64,000 bases of DNA from Xestospongia bergquistia. Its lineage: Eukaryota > Porifera > Demospongiae > Haplosclerida > Petrosiidae. The notes below the pieces were generated by a model, which saw only the letters and a list, made by a program, of their open reading frames with translations, was not told where the DNA came from and did no database searches. The position numbers and the translations under genes were made by a program. Positions 1-15,100 of the stretch are shown here, piece after piece. The stretch is from the NCBI GenBank assembly GCA_963965975.1, contig OZ014412.1, positions 9,901,849 to 9,965,848 on the forward strand, given 5' to 3'. How positions within the stretch are numbered: the first letter of the stretch is position 1; every line of letters starts with the position of its first letter.

Positions 1-170
1 GCTTTTTTTCTATTTAGTTTGAAAAGGAGCAAGTAAATCCCATAGTAGCAAGTGATAATTAGTTTTTAGCTAAGTATAATCTATGACCCAAAGCTAACTT
101 ATGATTCCTTTTTGTCACAAAGTGTACTAAACCTATATTGATTTCATGATTTTATAAATGTTTTTTGTAG

Positions 171-3110
171 GCTCCATACTGGAATATTGTTGATGATCAT
201 TATACAACAGACAAAGAATATCTTGATCAATCATATGAAAGGTTTAAAGATCTGTTTCCTGTCTTTGTTCTACTTGGTGAGAAGATTACTCCGTCATTAT
301 TGTTTGATGTCCATAATAATCCTGGTGTGCAACTAGTTTGTAAATATATTGTTGCATATAGAGACAAAAGACTGGACCACATTATTAAAAGTATGTTCAC
401 TCTGTAAATATTGCATAAAATATAATGTAATTACTTTCTATTTTAGTTGAATATTTTATTTACAAGTTATGTCCCAACCATGATGGCTATATATAGCAGA
501 TAAAGTTTACAATGATGTAAACAAGCCATAAAGCATAAGCTATATATAGAGTAAGTAGCACATTGTTGGTATAAGCTGGTTGGGCTATAACTTGTTTTTG
601 GCTTGATGCAATAGAAATTCAAAGTGATATCACTTTGTCAAGTCTAAACACCTTGTCAGCACATTTATCTATTGTATCTTATTTCAACACTTTTAGAAAC
701 CAGAGATGCTCCAATTAAAATTAATAAAATTATGAAGGATATTCCTCCTAGTGAGTGTCAGAGAGTTCTCTATGAGACTTTTCCAATTGTTGAAGTTAGA
801 GGGAAAAAAATTATGGAGGTTTTATATTTGAGGTGGGTACCATTGACATATGAAATTATAATATTTCTCGTCATTTTCTACTTATAAAAGCATTTTTTGT
901 GCAGCAGAGCAATTTCTGTACAGATGTAGTAATGATATTATTTTTAACTTTATTTGAAATGTAATTAAAAAATGAACAAATGAAATTGCATTCTTTATAT
1001 TTAGATACATGGAAAGACGTTGCATATTTCTAGAGAATTGTCCCCATCTTGAAACTATAAGAAACAAGGAAGGGAGAGTGATTGAAGAAAGAAACACAGC
1101 AAAAATGAGGCCCACATTGTTTGCTATTATGCATGAAGAAATTGGAAATTTTTGTAAGCAGTCTTTGTCATGGTCGTCCGATGTTCATAGACAGGTTTGC
1201 TAATAGCATAAACATATTGCATTTTCTGTGCAAAATTTACAATAACCAAGCTGGTCTAAATTACTACAACTATATGAAGTCATTTATGATGACATAATCC
1301 ATTATAATATCAATTATCAATTTTTTTTTTTACAAAGTAATGTTCAATCACACTTACAGAGTCAGTTATTAACTATTCCATCAAACTAATTATTGTCTTT
1401 TTAAAAACTCTTTTTTCATTTAGTTGATATATGACTTTAATAGTGGTGGAAGTACATTCAGATTATTCTGTACTTATCCAGAACGTCTGCCACCAGATGT
1501 ATATTCAAAGTATCAAGCAATTGGAATTGACAAAGAAACACTTGAGTATGTTTAACTTAATTAAGACATTTTATAGCTTAATAACCATACTCATTACAGC
1601 CTGCCATATTTAATTATTGTTGACTAAGCAAGAGATTAAATATATTCATATAGTTACTGTAATGTTAAGACTCTCTAGAAAGCCCGGAGTTAACTTGGAA
1701 TATTTTGTTTACACCATTTTGTGAAACATGTCTACTATTTATATCACATTAATGTAGGGCATGACTGAGCACATTTATTAGCTTCAGCATTCTTTGCACT
1801 ATACTTGTTTCTAGATTTAATATTCCAGCTTAACCCAATTTTAGTAAAACACTATATTATACTATATAATTTACTCAATATCAACACTTTCAAACATCTT
1901 TTTTAATTTTAATATTTTAGCGAGCAACTCAGCACTCAACTACTTCATGATTATCTTTCTGCTGCACTTAATGTTGACAAGAATCAAGAAACCAAAGAAA
2001 TTGAACTGATAAAAGAAAAGAAATTTGTTCTCACAAGAGATTTTGTTCAAAAAATGTTGATCATTCATGAGAGGAAAGAGTGTGGTATTCCAGTGGTTAT
2101 AGAAGGAGAGACTGGTGTTGGAAAGACTTTTCTTCTTGAGTTACTTGCCTGTCTGTGGAATGAATCTTGGAACCAACAGTTGAAAAAGCAGAGGCAAAAT
2201 ATGAAAGTAAGTCATTTTATTCTAGATTTTCATTATAGTATAATTGCTATCACAGGAGTTTCTACTTGATATAATTTACCTGTTGAAAGCTCAAGATTCA
2301 ACAGCTGGCAGATTACTGAATACAACACTTTCTAAGTTACAAATGGGAAATGAAAAAGTGCCTCTTAATGATTTACAACAGGTTTTAAGACTACGTGATC
2401 CCAATACACCTTCCAAACAATTGTTTGAGATAGTTAGGAGCAAGGTTGATTCTTATGATCCAGTGTTATCAAGTTTAGTATTACCAAGTGATTCCACTTA
2501 CAAAAATGAAGTTGTTGATTTATTGGAGAAAATGCAACAAGTTTGTGATGTGGAGGTAATATTAATGATTTTTTTATATAAAGATTTTTCTTCATACTGC
2601 TTATTAGACAATGGCTGAGGTGTTAAATGGTATTCTCTATGGGTGTCTAAAAAGCACATTCTATAAATTAAGCATTCATACCGGTAAGTTCAACCCCTAC
2701 TCAGGGTAAGCATAGTCATAATCATTTCTCCCATTATTTAAAAATAATTGATTTAAAATAGCATGTAGAACTAAGTGTCATTTATGTGATTTATGAGGAT
2801 TTTTGTGTTATTCTTTAGCTATGAAGCCTGAAGAAATCAGAAAGTTCTTTCATGATGTTAGTCAACATGCTCAGTCTTTATTAACAAGATATAATCACTA
2901 CTTAGAACACAGAAAGAAAGTAACTTTTAAAGAATATCAGAAACCTATAGTCACAGTAAGTAGTTTTTTGAACTATAATTTATTTTTTGTTATGAATTGA
3001 CTACATAACTTCAATTTTTCTTAATACAGGTCTTTTTAGATGAAATTAATACTTGTTCCTGTCCAGGATATTTGAAGGAAATTATTACTGATGGCTCTGC
3101 TGGTATAAGA
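171..3110 (+). other. Copy A exons 1-9: end of AAA2 region and AAA3 domain
   Basis: Exons: 171-390, 697-832, 1005-1194, 1424-1545, 1921-2206, 2256-2555, 2608-2683, 2819-2955, 3030-3110. Exon 5 carries the Walker A motif GETGVGKT and exon 9 the Walker B FLDEINTCSCPG. In vertebrate RNF213 the corresponding AAA3 is one of the two ATP-hydrolysing modules. Each exon has a clear counterpart in copy B (39219-41874) with the same phase. Exon 3 lacks a 21-nt in-frame segment present in copy B. Confidence 0.88.
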
Positions 3111-6100
3111 GTAAGTTCTTAAATGATTCTTTTTGAATTTATTTTATTTTTTTGAAGCTTATAGTGAGGAACACTCACTAGGCTTATCTAATTCTAAGAC
3201 TAGCTCAATTATAATTTTTTTTCATTACACTATTGATTATCTGCTTTGCTAAAATAAATAGCAAACAGTTGGAGTGACTTATCCAAGCATTTGGATTGTA
3301 TAAAGTTTCTGAATAACTATTTTGTCCTTACCATTTCACTCTAACTTCAATAAAATATTTGCAAAGTACTAGAATGCAGAAACTCATATAACAAAGTAGA
3401 TTATTAAGTTACTTCTTTCTTAGTTTTTAATCCTTCCTTGTTTAACCCTCACTGCTCACTGGGTGGGCAAGAGATACAGTAATTGCTTTGTGTTTTGTGT
3501 CTGTATGTCTGTCTGTTCCAAAAGCACAGGCAATGCAGTAGAGTTTGTCACTCATGAAACAGTTGTGTATACAGTATAAAATTGTGGTAACTTAAACCTT
3601 TGAATTCACAAAGTATAATTTGAAATAACGCTCTCTCTAAATCAATAACAACAACAACAACCACATTTAAAAACAAACAATGAAAGGTGTAAACTAAAAA
3701 GTAACACATAACATTAAAGAATAAGTATTAACACTACTAAACATTGTCACCTATAACAAAAGAAACATAGTAAGTACCTATTAACAAATACACATGAAAA
3801 TTAAAACTAACAAAAGATACATTGAAAAGAATTAGTAGGTGTCTAAATAAAATACAATTACAATATATTACAAGAATTATGTGCAATTTTATTTACCTCA
3901 TTCTCTAAGATCTTCATATCCACAGCTATTTGCCAAATACTTATTACAAAAAGCATCACATAATCACTTTCTTTGCATGTACTAGTTATTACTTTGGAGT
4001 TTTCCTATCCACTTCACATTTTGGTTTCATGAAGAGCTGTTTTCCTGTTAGAGCTTAAAGTAATTTTGGTTCAATGTTTGAGTGATTTAGCTTAACAAAC
4101 AGATCCTTAAGAACTGCTGACAAAACTGTTTGTGCTATATCAGTTTATCATTTAAAACAACCTCTGCATGTTGCCTATTTTATTCAGCATGTTTTCATAG
4201 TGAAAGTGATCATTGTCATTGCATAAAATCTTCCTGAATAAAATATAAGGATAACTAACATTATAACATTATGGTATCATAGTGATACTATAGCTGCAAC
4301 AAGGGTTTACTTTTCATGTTAAAGGGTATTAGTAATCCATGGCCCCTCACTACATATTCATTTATTAAACACTTCATGTTTCACTAATTCAAATATGAAT
4401 CTCTTAATTGTCTGTTATAGGGGCAAAAAATCTCTTCAAACATATTCATTGTTGCTGCTTATAATCCTCATCGTGGTAACAGTTTAGCCTCTGTAGAAAA
4501 GAAATCTGATGAGAACTGGTTTAGAAGTTCTTATTATGTCCAGTCCCTTCCTCCAACTCTTGAGCTTATTAAGTGGGACTATGGACAATTACAAGAAAGC
4601 CAAGAAAAAGAGTATATAAGAGAAAAATTCATACTCGCTTATAATGATTTGTCATCTCTTGAATACACTTTTCTTACTGAGCGGATAGCTAAAGCTCAAA
4701 ATTTTATTAGATATTGTGCTTACAAAACATTAGTCAATAATAAGGTAACAGATGATAAAGCAAAGTTATGTTCCCAAAGCACTGTTAGTCAACGAGATAT
4801 TCAACGTGTCTTTACATTTTATGATTGGCTTCGAAAGTGGTTTAAACGACCTACCAAATACAATGTAGATGACTTCAGTGTCAGTTGTCGTGCTGTGTTT
4901 GTTGCCCTGGCATTAGTTTACTATTTTCGACTAAATGATGAATATCGAAAGAAGTTTAAAGAAGAGATGAATGAGCATCACTCACTAGGTGAACAAGGTA
5001 TTCTGGTCACATTTGAGAATTTACTTGACGATGAGTTTAAATGGGTATCTGAACATGTTGATCTTCCTGTTGGTATTGCTCCAACTGATGCCCTCAAAGA
5101 GAACATTTATGCTATAATTGTATGTACAATGACTCGCATTCCTCTAATTATTGTTGGCCCACCTGGTTCTTCAAAAACACTTTCTTTTAAGATTGTGACA
5201 TCAAATTTCCAAGGACAAGAGTCAAAATGGAAGAATGACATTGATATTCTGTTGAGGTTGGATCCTCATTTTTATCAGTGTTCTCGTAGCTCTACATCAA
5301 CAGAAATTGAAACTGTTTTTCAGAGAGCTGAAAATCGTCAGAAAACATTTGATGAAGGTAGTATTAGAAGTCAATCAGTTGTTCTTATGGATGAAGCTGG
5401 ATTAGCAGAAGATTCTCATGAATCATTAAAAGTTCTACATTATTACTTGGACAATCCAAATGTCAGTGAAATATTATATAATTTGCTATCCTAAATGTCT
5501 AACATTTGCTAATAATACCATAATTAGTGTATACCTAGAAAGGCATAGACATAGTTGTCAGCCACAAGCTAAATTTCAATTAAATAGTAATACTTTGGTT
5601 CTATGTTTTCAGAAACATGATCACTGAATAAATTTATATAATACTGGTACTTATGTTTCCCTCTAGGTATCTTTCGTAGGAATAACCAATAAGTTTTTAG
5701 ATGCTGCCAAGAGCAACCGAGCTGTTTGTGTGTTCAGAAGTGAAACATCTCATAATGACTTGGTACAGCTGGCAAAATATTCTTTGACACATGGACAAGC
5801 TCCTAAAGCCACTAGCATGATGGAAGAACATGTTATTGATGGTTTTGTAAAGGTGTATAAAAGAATGATAACAAAGCCTGAATTCAAAGATTTCTTTGGA
5901 TTGCGTGATTTTATTCACTTCTTTACTTATTTTAATCAAGTAAAATCTGAAAATGATATTATATCACCTGAAGCCATTGTTCAATCTTTGGAGCGTAATT
6001 TCAGTGGGACTGAACACTTTCAGGAGATATTGAGGGCTTTTCTTGAAGTGGTATGTCTAAACATAGTGAACCTTTTTGTTCTATTGCAAATTAAAAATTG

Positions 6101-9100
6101 ATAATGATAGTTGCTTTTTCCTTTTTGTAGATTGGTTCAACACCTAACCAAATGCATAATCAATCCATAGTTGAAATTCTACGATCAAGTTTCATACAGA
6201 ATGAAAAGGATCTCTCTGCAGAAAACTTAACTCGATATAAGTTACTTATTGACAGTAGTGAAGATCTATCATTGGTTCGACTTCTTTTTGCCTTTAAAAT
6301 ATTGAATAGAGATGACACAAGAATCTTATCATGTTCCAAACTTCCTGGTGATAGTGAATCACAAAAGGTATAAAAGAAATAAGTGTATTTAGTGCTACGA
6401 AAATGTTCATTTTTATAGCTCAACATTACTGAAGCTATACTACATTCTGTTGTACAAGGTCATACAGTACTCATTCATCAAGCTGATGAAATTCAAGAAT
6501 ATTTCTATGATCTTTTTAACCATCGATTTACCTGCATAAAGAATCAATCTAGTACATCATTTTATGCCAATGTGGCTGTTGGCCCTAACATTCATCCCAC
6601 TCGAGTTAGCCCTCAGTTTAATTGTGTAATGATTATAAGTAGTTCAGAGCTACCTAAAATGGAGAAACCATTCTTGAACAGATTTGAGAAATATGCCTTA
6701 AGTCATGATGTACTGTTTAGAGAAGTCTTATCTTCCTGTCCCAAAAGTATCGAAAGTCTGCTTAAGTATGCTAAAAACAATGTAAGTTGACCAATTGTGC
6801 ACACAAAAATAAACTTGAATATTTTTGCTATGCAAATAGTCATACTCATTTTTGTGATATTCAATAGTTTTACATTATATAGCCAGTTGTGTTTCTATTC
6901 TATAGATTGATGACTTTGTGAAATCATGCAGAGAATCTAGCTTCTATGGGTTTGTAAAGCACACAATTGATTCACTCATGTTATCATTTACAACATCTTT
7001 GTCATCTGATGACTGCTCACACATTCTAGTCGATGAAGATGAGAAGCATGACACTAACTATCAATGTGCCACCAACAAAGAAATTTTTGTGAAATCCCTT
7101 GTAAAACACTTTTATGATTGCTTTGGAATGCACATAAAACTGGTAGGTTGATAACACTGTGTTGTAAAATGATATGTCTAATGTTAGCTTTTATTAACTT
7201 TGTAGACTGCTTGTATACATATGATTTTATCATTATTATGTAGGGTGAATGTTCCAAGTTTTCAAATACAGTCGAGTACGTATTTAATGCTATTCCAATT
7301 GATGATACTGTAATAGAGTTTCTAAGTACAGCCAAACCTTTTGATTTGAGAGAATATGCAAAACAAGCCATGAATTTTATAAAAGAAAGTAATATTGATT
7401 TTTCTATCGAACCAGTTTGTGCCACAATTGATAACCTTCCAATTCTTATATTGAGAGAATTAGTTGTTGTATACCTTCACAAACAGCTCATTCAACTTAT
7501 GACTCCTGAAGCATTAGTCCTTCACAGTGAACATCTTCATGAATATTATATTCAATGTTATCTTCAACATCAACATCATTTTTCACTTGGACATCTAATT
7601 CAAGAAGAAAATTATGCTCTGGGAAAATTGTAAGTTCATTTAAAGTTTTATCATGTTAGTACTTATGTTTTTTGGACTAGCCTTCCACATTTTAAAATTA
7701 AGAAGTATCTCTGTTATACACGCACATCTTATGCCATACTTGAGATAATTCATCCACACTATTTCTGGCAACTCAAAATAACAGAAGAGGAGCGTACTAA
7801 GATGAGAGAATTGTTTTTAATCGATACACAACTATTGTATACTTATGTTATTACTAGTACCACTAGCCAACAGAATATTAACCACATATTAAAACAATTT
7901 TTTGATTCTGAGCAATCTGAAGTACTAGTGTTAGTTGCTGACATGAATGAACTGAGCAAAGACTGCATCAGTCATGTTCGACTATTAATAGAGGAGAAGG
8001 AAGCTCGATCTAAGATCAAAGCCAACAAGCTCATTTATGTTCTTCTACACTTTTCTTCCAACATGTTTTATACCCATTGTTATCCATCAATTTTCTTAAA
8101 TGGTTGGCAACATATATACTTTGATACTATTGGTGATGCTAAAGCAGATTCTCATATTGATATACAAAAGTGGCTAACATATTGTTTACTGAAACAAAAA
8201 GGAAGTAGTATTGAGCACATCACCAGTCACACAGAGCCATACTTTGTCACTAAATCCATTATGATTACATGGCTACACAACTTACTACCAAATATATCAA
8301 TGACTATTGGTATTAAAAAGGCTAAGGACATAGATAAACTTTGTAAAAACAAGACGATACATGACTGTTGGTACCTGCTACTTTTTGGTTTCAATAATAT
8401 GATTAGTGATGTGATAATAGAACGATTTTCTTATTTCTGGCAACAGGATACCACTAACAAGCTCTCACAACAAGCTGCTAGCTATTCTATGAAATATCAT
8501 TCTAGTCGTACATTATCCAACACCATCAAAACAACTGTTGAGTCTAGTTTTAAGGACATTGTACTCTACCTACTCTCCATTATTAATCACACAATGGCAA
8601 TACATACCGTTCTTAAAAGCAATGAAGATAGCACTGGTTGTGTTGTAAGTTTATTCTGTCAAATACTCTCCATTCTGCCAATACCCAAATCAATGGAAGA
8701 AATCAAACTACAACTTCATGAGTTTAATCAACGACGTGAACACAGCAAGAGTAATATTTCGTCACCAAGATTCCCATTTTTTATTTCTGTTTTCCAGTCT
8801 ATGGAAGCAATTCTAAATAAAGCATTAAATCTTGTTATTAGTACAGTGTCAATAGATGATAACCAACAGAATAACAGGTCTGATCCTTTAAAGCTTGAAG
8901 GATTTACTAATACTGTTGAGAAAAATGTGACTGATGCTGTCATTAACAAAATGAAGGAAATATTTATTGAGCCTATACATGTAAGTATATTAAAAGTATT
9001 TTGCATAAATTTTATTGTTCATTAAATATTAGACTCCTACAATGCACTAATAAATGAATGAGTACTGTATGTGCATGATAATAATTATATATCACAATCC

Positions 9101-12100
9101 TCTTTGTAATTTGTAGATTTTTAAATTAATAATGTATTTTTAATAGGAGGGAGATGATCACTATGCCTGTGTTCGTGTGGCCATTCAATTTATGAAAGAA
9201 CATCATACTGTCTGGGATACCTACTTTCATGATGCACTGTCCAAACAAATGTTGTCTAGAGATGTGGGAGTCTTCTCTAAACAGTTTAAGACACAACAGT
9301 TAATGAGTATTAAGTCAGGTGAGTTGTCTTAAGACATATACTATAATGGACTAAGCATCAAGCGGAAGACTCATAAGAGACTGTACTGTGTGGCATGTAA
9401 ATATTACATTTATCAATTCTACTTACTTACTAACTTTTTAACCTAGCTCATTAATCATTATTTTAATTAACAGATGATATGCTTGAGAAGATGGCCTCTC
9501 TACATTACCAACTAAGAATGTATTTTTTGGATTCTAATTTGTTATCAATTCTAAAACTACTAGATGAATGTGCCTCAAGAATTCCAGCCTGTACTGTCCC
9601 TGCAGAATTTAAACTCCAAGATGATACCTCTCTTTTCTGTGTTGTCATTGACATGATTTATACATCACTGCTTAGCATCTGTGTACCTGAGACGCCTTCA
9701 AATTCAATTTCAGAAATAAAGAATCTATTATCTTTATATTATCGAATGGTATGTATTTGTAAACTGTGTTTATATTACATGTGATTTATTTTTTATAGAT
9801 ACATTTAATCAAGTTACCACTTCAATCACAAGAAAAGATTTCATTTTCTCTGAAGAATAAATTTAGTTTCATAAGCATTGCATTTCGTATCTATGAGTTG
9901 ATATCTACAGAAGAAAAGGGTGTCTTTCAGACATCATTTGAGGATTTAATCTATAAAGTTTCTAAAAAGCTTAACTTGGGCATCCTCTTAGTAAGTAACA
10001 GTGAATAATGGTATTTTTAAGATTCTTATAGTTTAGAAGCAATTTAAACTATTTCTTTATTTTAGAACTCTCATCTCAAGGTCAACATACTTGTGGATAC
10101 TGTTATAGGTGTTGCTTTCAATGATAGTGACAGCCTACATCTTCTCTTATCAAGAACATGTCCACAGGAATTTCATTCCATTCTAGAGCACACCATACAA
10201 CATTATGTACAATACTTCCACAACTTCATATCCCATGAAGAAGTAATGTGGATTCATCAAGTTATTAATCTGTCTTTGTCCAGTCATAAGGGTGCAGTAG
10301 TCAACTCTTTTGGTCAATTCATAGTCAAGTATCATTTTCAGTGTTTGTTAGTTTACAATGTTCAAACTGCTACATCACCTGCTATACTTAGTGGACAAAC
10401 TCACCCAAACCCTTTACTACTTTTTAATGACAGGGTAATTTAGTATACTCTCTCTCATTGCAGGTATTATTACTCTATTTTACAGATAAGAATAGTATTG
10501 AATGAATTGATTGAGACAATGCATCAAACTGAAAAATCAATATACAGCCCTACATTTCATCGAAACAATTCTAAAATGCAGAAACAGTATCAACATGTAA
10601 GTAATATGATGTTAAGTTATTGGTACTTTGTTGTCATTAATTATATCTGGTCATTATTTTATAGGCCTTACTAACAGAGCCAATATGTGATGCATATTTT
10701 GAACTCACTCTAACCAAACTTCAAGCAAGGGAACATAATTTATTAGAGCTAGTCTGTTTTTATAAAGCAGTAAGATATTTACTAATTTTGAGCTAATTTA
10801 TTGCTATACTGCATGCACTGTAAAATAAAATATAATCTATTTAATCAGAGTGACTTTTTTATTTTCTTAGATTTCTGAATGTCAAGGGAAAATGAAAGTG
10901 TTGCTCATTGAAAAAGAGGTTGTAATTCATGTTGTTGCATCATCTCTTGCAAGAATAATCCTGCTTGATGAAGCAGAACGAGTGGAGGTACTTTGTGATA
11001 TTAGAATTTCATATGTAATTATTTTTTATAGTTGGCTGAAATTGATGTGGAATTAAACACAATTTTAAATGATAGCAATGCAGTTAGCAAACTAAATAAT
11101 AGCATTAATAGTAATGCAATCATTTTTGTTATGAGGTAAAACAAATACATGTTTGTCTATTTCTTGACATTACTATAAATTTAAGTATATAAGTACTGTC
11201 ATTTAAACCACGTTATACAATGAAATCTATCTATTATAAAGATATTGGACATACAAAGAATATGCACATTTTCATACAGTTTTGCATACTATTAACAGTT
11301 TTTGTGTTACAAAATTTTCTAACTAAAGAAATGACAGTTAGAGAATAGTACACACTTATGTTGTAGAATGTGAACATGAAAAAGAAAGTAGAAGCTATCA
11401 CAAAAAAACATTTGATGGATATAGCTAGATATATGAAGAATCTATGTTTATGTAGAGCAGTTGACATCATAAAACTTAGTAGTATATTAGAAAAAGGAGT
11501 GGGAGAATTTCAGGCCTTTCCCCATATTTTGTATTTTTTATGATTGTATTTTGTTCTATATATTAGATTACTTCAAGCCTGTGGAAGTGAACAGAATGTA
11601 CATACTATGATGGTGAACCAGTTCATATCTCTTTTAAATGTTTTTGAATGTCTCCGTCCTGTCAATATAACTATCACACAGGAGGTAAATTCTTATGCTT
11701 TTTTATGTTATTGATATCATTACATTTTATTGTAATTACTTTTTAGATGAGAGAATTGCCGTTAAAGATTTCTTCAAAATTTCTGCTGTTTTTAGATAAC
11801 ACATTTCGCACTAGATATAGCATTTTTAATGAAGTTCATCAATCAACTGTCAAAATTATTCGTACAGGAACTAAAAAAGGAATTGATACATTAATGGCAA
11901 CTGCTCTCAAATGGTAAGTATGTTAATTTTCTATTGTGAACAACCAATGAGTACATATTTTTGTTGTTGCATATATATTTACTTTTGTCCAAAAATTAAT
12001 TACGATTTCATGCATACTGTTTAGTTTAAATTATTAATTAAGATTATAGTATTTGTGTGTGCATTATACACTAATGACCTCATATTATGAGCTATTTTGT

Positions 12101-15100
12101 TATCTTGTATTGTTTCGGCAGTTATGTGAAAAAACATAACAAGAATCCATTGGAAATGATGAAGTGGACCTTTAACATGTCTATGTTTATTAGTATCTAT
12201 TATGAAGTCTTTGTCAAGAAAGATATGGTTTGTGAACTACATTAACATCTAGTGTTCTAATATGATGTGCATATTTTATGAAGTATACTGTACTCTATTG
12301 CTATCTCAGAGTCATTAAAATCATAACACTACTTCTATTTTGTTATCAATATTTTTTAGCAAAGGAGATCAAGTGTAATTTCTGATGTTTTGTCAAGAAT
12401 GGTGTCTCAATATGTCAGTGCAAGATATTTAAGATATCTACAATGGCTTGCTGCTCCCCATACTTTTAAAGTTCCAAATGCTTCAATTGAAAAATTAAGA
12501 CATTTCTTTGTTAGAGGTAGGGATATGATTATATACTAGAATATCAAACTGTGATTGTAATCTAATTTGAGGAAATTTTAAGAGGAGTAAAACTATTATT
12601 ATTTCCTTTAGATGAACATAATAGAACACTTGTTCATTATCTGTTGGAATTGGTTGCTGTTGTGTTAGGCAGTCCTGAACATTCATCTCATCTCTGGACA
12701 CATCTTATTATGCCAGATATGATAAATATGAGTTTTGTTCCTGGATCTTTGGTAAGTGATGATGTTTTCGCCAGCACTTAGTATTTGTAGTGAAATAATA
12801 TCAAGAGCTTATCAATTAAAGGATTGTTTTGACTAACTTCTTACAATCATTTTACACATGTCCTGAACGAGTCAAATATTGTAAAGCACCTTTCTTTCTT
12901 TTCTTTTTTGTTCTTTCTATTTCATATAAGATAAAAATGGATATATACAAATAATCAATCAATTTTTATGTTGTTGTTTTTTCTGCAGATTTCAACCACT
13001 TTTGTTCCTGATAATCCTCAGCAAAATAAACAGATAATGAGTATAAATAATGACCATCTTTACTACACATCACGTCATGGTTTAAATTGGCAGTCTCTTT
13101 TACTTAATCAATGGATGAGTTATGGAATGCTTTGTGCATGCATAGTGATTAATCCAGAAATTATAAAGAAAATGGATTTTCTTCATAATACCTCCAACAT
13201 TGATTATTGTTTGTCTAAAGTCACTATGTTGTGGGATAAACTTCAATTTGACTGTAACCTTACAAGGGAAGATAGAGACTCCTTAGTATTTTTATGTATA
13301 CAAAATCTTTATGAAGTAAGGCAATGGGATTTAGTATTGTGATTAAATTATATATTATAACTTTAAGGTTTTGTCTAAAAATACATTAGAGGAAAGTTGG
13401 TCCAAAATTTCAAAAGAAGAGCTTTTATCTGATCAATCTGAGGAACCAAGTCTTTTGACTGATGAATCTGATATCATTGAGAAACAACATGACAAGCAAG
13501 AAGAATATTCTGAGGAACAGAAATCATCTGCTCTTTGTGAATATGAGAGAATCCTGCATACTGGTGTATTTCTACCTTCATGGAAATTGTTGAAGGTAAA
13601 AAGCATTTAGAAAGTAGTCGATTAATTTGTTGTGTCTAATTTACACTACAATTAATATAATTGTACTACATTGGATTAAGAAATAATATGACCAGGAATC
13701 ATAACTAATTTAAATCAGAATGTGTTCATAATAGTTAACTTATAGAGTACATAGTTTAAGTTTGCTCTAGTAGTAAACTTATTACTAAACCATATTTAAA
13801 TACTAAGCAGTTACATAAGCCCGATTATAATTAGTCAGTAGATAAACAAAGTAATAATGTATTATTTCAATTTAACAGATGATTTCTCATACTTTATTTA
13901 GTCACAAAAGAAGTTTGAAAACTTGGGAAATACACTTGGTGTACATATGAGGTAAGATGTTATTGTAACACTTGTTTTTTTGTAGGACTGTAATATCGTT
14001 CTCTGTCTTTAGGGAATTAAGTAATAGGGTTCCCCACTTGAACATGCAATGTAAAACACCTATGGAATCATTTCTGCTTACTATTCTTTCCTCAACTAAT
14101 CTTCACAACAAAGAGTGCCATCTCTTTGTACTCTATCAATTTGTTCTAAGAAGACCAGTATTAAATATTGGAGCAGAAATACTGCCAGTTTTAATAGAGT
14201 TCTATAACTGGATCCATATCCATTTAGCTCATAAAGTGACTGTTGAAATTGCCAAGCAAACAACTACCAAACATATTCTCATATCTGTTCTCAAACAATT
14301 CTTTCCTAATCAGTATCAAGAGAGACTAGACCAACTACGTCATATAATAGGTTAGTTTGAAAATAGATTTTAGTTTTGAATGTTTGTCCACTTCTATTGA
14401 ATAGAGCAATGTAAAAGTATAAGAAATCATGTTTCTAATTACACTGTACCTGTCATTGATAATGATATAATTTTCTATGACTTATTGTCTACTAAAGATG
14501 GACAAAATATTCTGTTTAATATGATCACTAATATTGTAAGTTAAGAAATAATGTGATCTCTCATGCTCTAATTAATAATCCCTTTTCTAGGTTGAAATGT
14601 ACCATAAATTTCTTATGGATATCCGCAGACACTGTTCAGCAAGAAAACATCTTATGGAGTATTTTAGTAGTTGTGATATTAAGATACCTCTCTCTGAGAT
14701 TACAAAACAAACCTGTGCCTTTGGTACTGCCAGAAGGTATGAAAGAGGGAGCTAACAGGAATATACTTTCTATTAGATTATTTTATTGTATTCTAATGTT
14801 ATGTTATGTGTATCCTTTGCTAAATAAGAAATTTTCACTTTTTTTAATGTTAACAATTCAGATATGATAGTTTGGATGATATTAGTATTATTGTGATGAA
14901 GTATCACTCAATTAATGAAAGTGCTAAGAAATGGACCAATACAATACATGATCAGACAATACTGGATGATTGTGTTCCTGAGGTATGGATATCAATGGAA
15001 TCTATTGTTAAAAAGTTATTTATATTTGTTTAGACTTTTTATTTAGATGGAATACAAGATGCAATCATTCAAAGTTATATAGCACACAAACAATTCATTG

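Noticed and set aside
7054-7425. Minus-strand open frames over exons (for example 5697-5939, 7054-7425, 8728-9006, 44121-44363, 46382-46642, 48059-48352)
   Set aside because: They mirror coding exons, recur at the same places in both paralogues and have no domain of their own. They are antisense shadows.
9147-14350. Cysteine-containing stretches as a hidden RING or RZ finger
   Set aside because: The cysteines are scattered and do not form the paired C-x2-C/H spacing of either finger in either paralogue.
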